DNA of 7,229 nt from Microscillaceae bacterium (GTDB lineage: Bacteria; Bacteroidota; Bacteroidia; Cytophagales; Microscillaceae), in assembly GCA_003483885.1 (NCBI GenBank), contig DMXI01000177.1:1-7229 (forward strand), given 5' to 3'. This document shows positions 5,888 through 7,229 of the stretch, in pieces. Positions within the stretch are counted from its first letter, which is position 1, and every line of letters starts with the position of its first letter. Both the position numbers and the translations under genes were made by a program. The notes under the pieces were generated by a model. It saw only the letters and a program-made list of their open reading frames with translations, was not told where the DNA came from and ran no database searches.

Positions 5888-6760
5888 ATGAATACTCGAA
5901 GAGCAAAATCATTATTTAAAAAAGCCTACCGTCATAATTGGGATGATGGGTTGGACACTTTATTTGAAATTATTCAGGACAAAGACTGTGATAAAGGAAC
6001 TGCTGTGATGATTTTTTGGCATGGAAGCCCTGATTACTTTTACAACAAAGTGCCTTTTGCGGAATTAAAAAACTACGAAAAACCTAATTATGAGCTTTTA
6101 AAGGCAATAGAGCAAAAGGTGTTAGCTGAGGCATATGAGGAAGTGATTGCTTACGATATTGAGAAAACGTTTCAGTTAGAAGATTATGGCAACATTCCCA
6201 AAGCATTGATAGCTCCTGTAAAAGGAAAAGTTGATTATAACGACGTTTTGTGGCCCAATAACAACCCTTTTCAGGAAGAAGTTTTAGCTATTTGCCGAGC
6301 CTGTGATTCAGTAGAACAGTTTTATGCTTTAGAGGAAAAAGGAGCAGACTTTCACAAGAAAATTCAAAATGGATACAACTACCCCATAGAGGTAGCTACG
6401 CAATCTGGGCAGGCAGAAGCTATGAAGTATTTTATTGCTCGAGGATTTGATCTTAACAAAAAGTATAATAGAAATCCATTGCTGTTTTATGCGATTGAAT
6501 CCAAAAGCCTGGAACTGATAAAATTGATGATCGAAAATGGTACTCAGGTAAATAAGAAAGGGGAGTTTGGTCGAACCGTGTTGCATCACATTGCTGGATT
6601 GGGGAGTTATGATGGAGGGTTTGACAGCCGAATGGAAGCAATCACCAATTATTTGATTGGCAAAGGAGCCGATCAGACTAAGGGAGATGTAGACAAAAAA
6701 ACACCACTGGATTTAGCCAAAATGTGGGATAATAAAGCGTATATCGAGTTTTTGTCTTAG
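5888..6760 (+). CDS. DUF4274-like and ankyrin-repeat protein
   Basis: This 290-residue protein has two parts and no signal peptide or membrane segment. The N-terminal region, about residues 10-50 (HNWDDGLDTLFEIIQ, then DCDKGTAVMIFW), resembles DUF4274, a domain of unknown function with a [NW]-DDG motif followed by a helix containing a C-[DS]-x-x-x-A pattern. Residues 51-125 are helical and unassigned. From about 128 there are ankyrin-type repeats: a divergent first one (about 129-160), then YPIEVATQSGQAEAMKYFIA (165-184), PLLFYAIESKSLELIKLMIE (197-216), a longer variant with RTVLHHIAG and YLIGKGAD (229-262), and a final TPLDLAKMWDNKAYIEFL (272-289). Ankyrin repeats bind proteins, and both domain types occur in immunity proteins of polymorphic toxin systems, so an orphan immunity or regulatory role is possible but inferred. 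It has its own promoter and lies between two direct repeats. Confidence 0.82.
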   Translation: MNTRRAKSLFKKAYRHNWDDGLDTLFEIIQDKDCDKGTAVMIFWHGSPDYFYNKVPFAELKNYEKPNYELLKAIEQKVLAEAYEEVIAYDIEKTFQLEDYGNIPKALIAPVKGKVDYNDVLWPNNNPFQEEVLAICRACDSVEQFYALEEKGADFHKKIQNGYNYPIEVATQSGQAEAMKYFIARGFDLNKKYNRNPLLFYAIESKSLELIKLMIENGTQVNKKGEFGRTVLHHIAGLGSYDGGFDSRMEAITNYLIGKGADQTKGDVDKKTPLDLAKMWDNKAYIEFLS

Positions 6761-6790
6761 AAAGTATTTATTGTATTGCACTTATGGGTT

Positions 6791-6810
6791 AGCATTTCTT
6801 TGGTAAAAAT
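6791..6810. repeat. Direct repeat, copy 2
   Basis: This is an exact second copy of the 20-base sequence at 5655-5674, in the same orientation and 1136 bases downstream. Looser similarity extends to about 6826. It lies in the short gap between the convergent ankyrin and NADAR genes. That gap shows no convincing terminator hairpin, only AATAGGG repeated at 6814-6820 and 6828-6834. Confidence 0.75.
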
Positions 6811-6852
6811 TATAATAGGGCGGCTCTAATAGGGTATTGACGGATTAGATGT

Positions 6853-7229
6853 TTAGTATCTGCCTCCTAATTCGATACGTAAACTAGTAAGCGCTTCCCC
6901 CAATAAATTCTTTCCTGGCCATTCTTGCCGACTTTTGCCTTGGGCTTCTTCTGTTGACAAACCAATGCCCCATACTTTATCTTTGGCACAGCTCATCACC
7001 AGAGTTTTGCCTTGGGTGGCTAATAATTGAGATTTTAAGCTTTCGTTTTGTGTAAATTTTGCCCTTAGTGCTTGTTCTAGAAAGCCTCCTACTTTCATTT
7101 CCCAAACAATTTTTTGGAAGTACTTCACTTTTCGCCCCAATCGTTTCAGGTATTTAGGAGGTTTGCCATCACTTAAAAGTCGCATGACTTCACGGTCTCT
7201 AAAAAGTTCAGCCTTTGCATACATCATAT
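6853..7229 (-). CDS. NADAR-family (YbiA-like) protein, 5' end beyond the window
   Basis: The visible part encodes at least 124 residues of a NADAR/DUF1768 protein. Family members related to YbiA hydrolyse N-glycosidic bonds, for example in reactive riboflavin-pathway intermediates, and some remove ADP-ribose from nucleic acid bases as antitoxins. Recognisable segments, counted from the first visible Met, are MMYAKAELF (1-9), LGRKVKYF (30-37), ALRAKFTQNESLKSQLLAT (53-71), DKVWGIGL (83-90) and WPGKNLLGEAL (103-113). The ATG at 7227 is not the true start: MMYAK is the middle of the conserved EQYMMYAKA segment, and the two bases before it fit a Tyr codon. The N-terminal part, with the first conserved motif, therefore lies beyond the right edge. 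The C-terminus looks complete. It converges on the ankyrin gene. The family call is firm; substrate and role are open. Confidence 0.88.
   Translation of the reverse strand, partial: MMYAKAELFRDREVMRLLSDGKPPKYLKRLGRKVKYFQKIVWEMKVGGFLEQALRAKFTQNESLKSQLLATQGKTLVMSCAKDKVWGIGLSTEEAQGKSRQEWPGKNLLGEALTSLRIELGGRY

Noticed and set aside
6825..6849. TCTAAT...ATTAGA hairpin as a terminator between the ankyrin and NADAR genes
   Set aside because: The six-base A+T-rich stem with a 13-base loop and no following T-run is too weak to support.

Overview
The window looks like chromosomal DNA of a Bacteroidota bacterium, perhaps of the Cytophagales (the phylum is fairly secure, the order is a guess). It is A+T-rich. 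Most starts lack a Shine-Dalgarno sequence, one gene has a TTG-N20-TAnnTTTG promoter of the Bacteroidota type, and the BlaI and M56 proteins have the form common in that phylum.

Positions 1-3556 hold a co-directional cluster on the + strand. It encodes a BlaI/MecI-type winged-helix repressor, two small single-pass membrane proteins with coiled-coil C-termini that are paralogous to each other, and a BlaR1-like M56 zinc metallopeptidase. The peptidase's C-terminal part is not a penicillin-binding sensor but a charged, coil-rich region. An inverted repeat just before the repressor start is a candidate autoregulatory operator, and a strong intrinsic terminator closes the cluster. No beta-lactamase gene is present. 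The best reading is a BlaI/M56 signalling unit in which the protease responds to an envelope signal and relieves repression, with the two anchored proteins as candidate co-sensors, adaptors or substrates. This is the most interesting part of the window.

Positions 3557-4366 hold an exported YceI-like protein with its own terminator. Positions 4460-5622 on the - strand hold an unrecognised glutamine-rich helical protein followed by a rhodanese-domain lipoprotein, possibly co-transcribed.

Positions 5623-7229 look more accessory. A protein with a DUF4274-like N-terminus and ankyrin repeats has a good Bacteroidota promoter and is flanked by two exact copies of a 20-base direct repeat. Converging on it is the 3' part of a NADAR-family (YbiA-like) gene that runs off the right edge. 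No RNA genes, CRISPR arrays, insertion sequences or origins were seen. No gene-free stretch exceeds 300 bases; the two longest are about 273 bases (3477-3749) and 265 bases (5623-5887).
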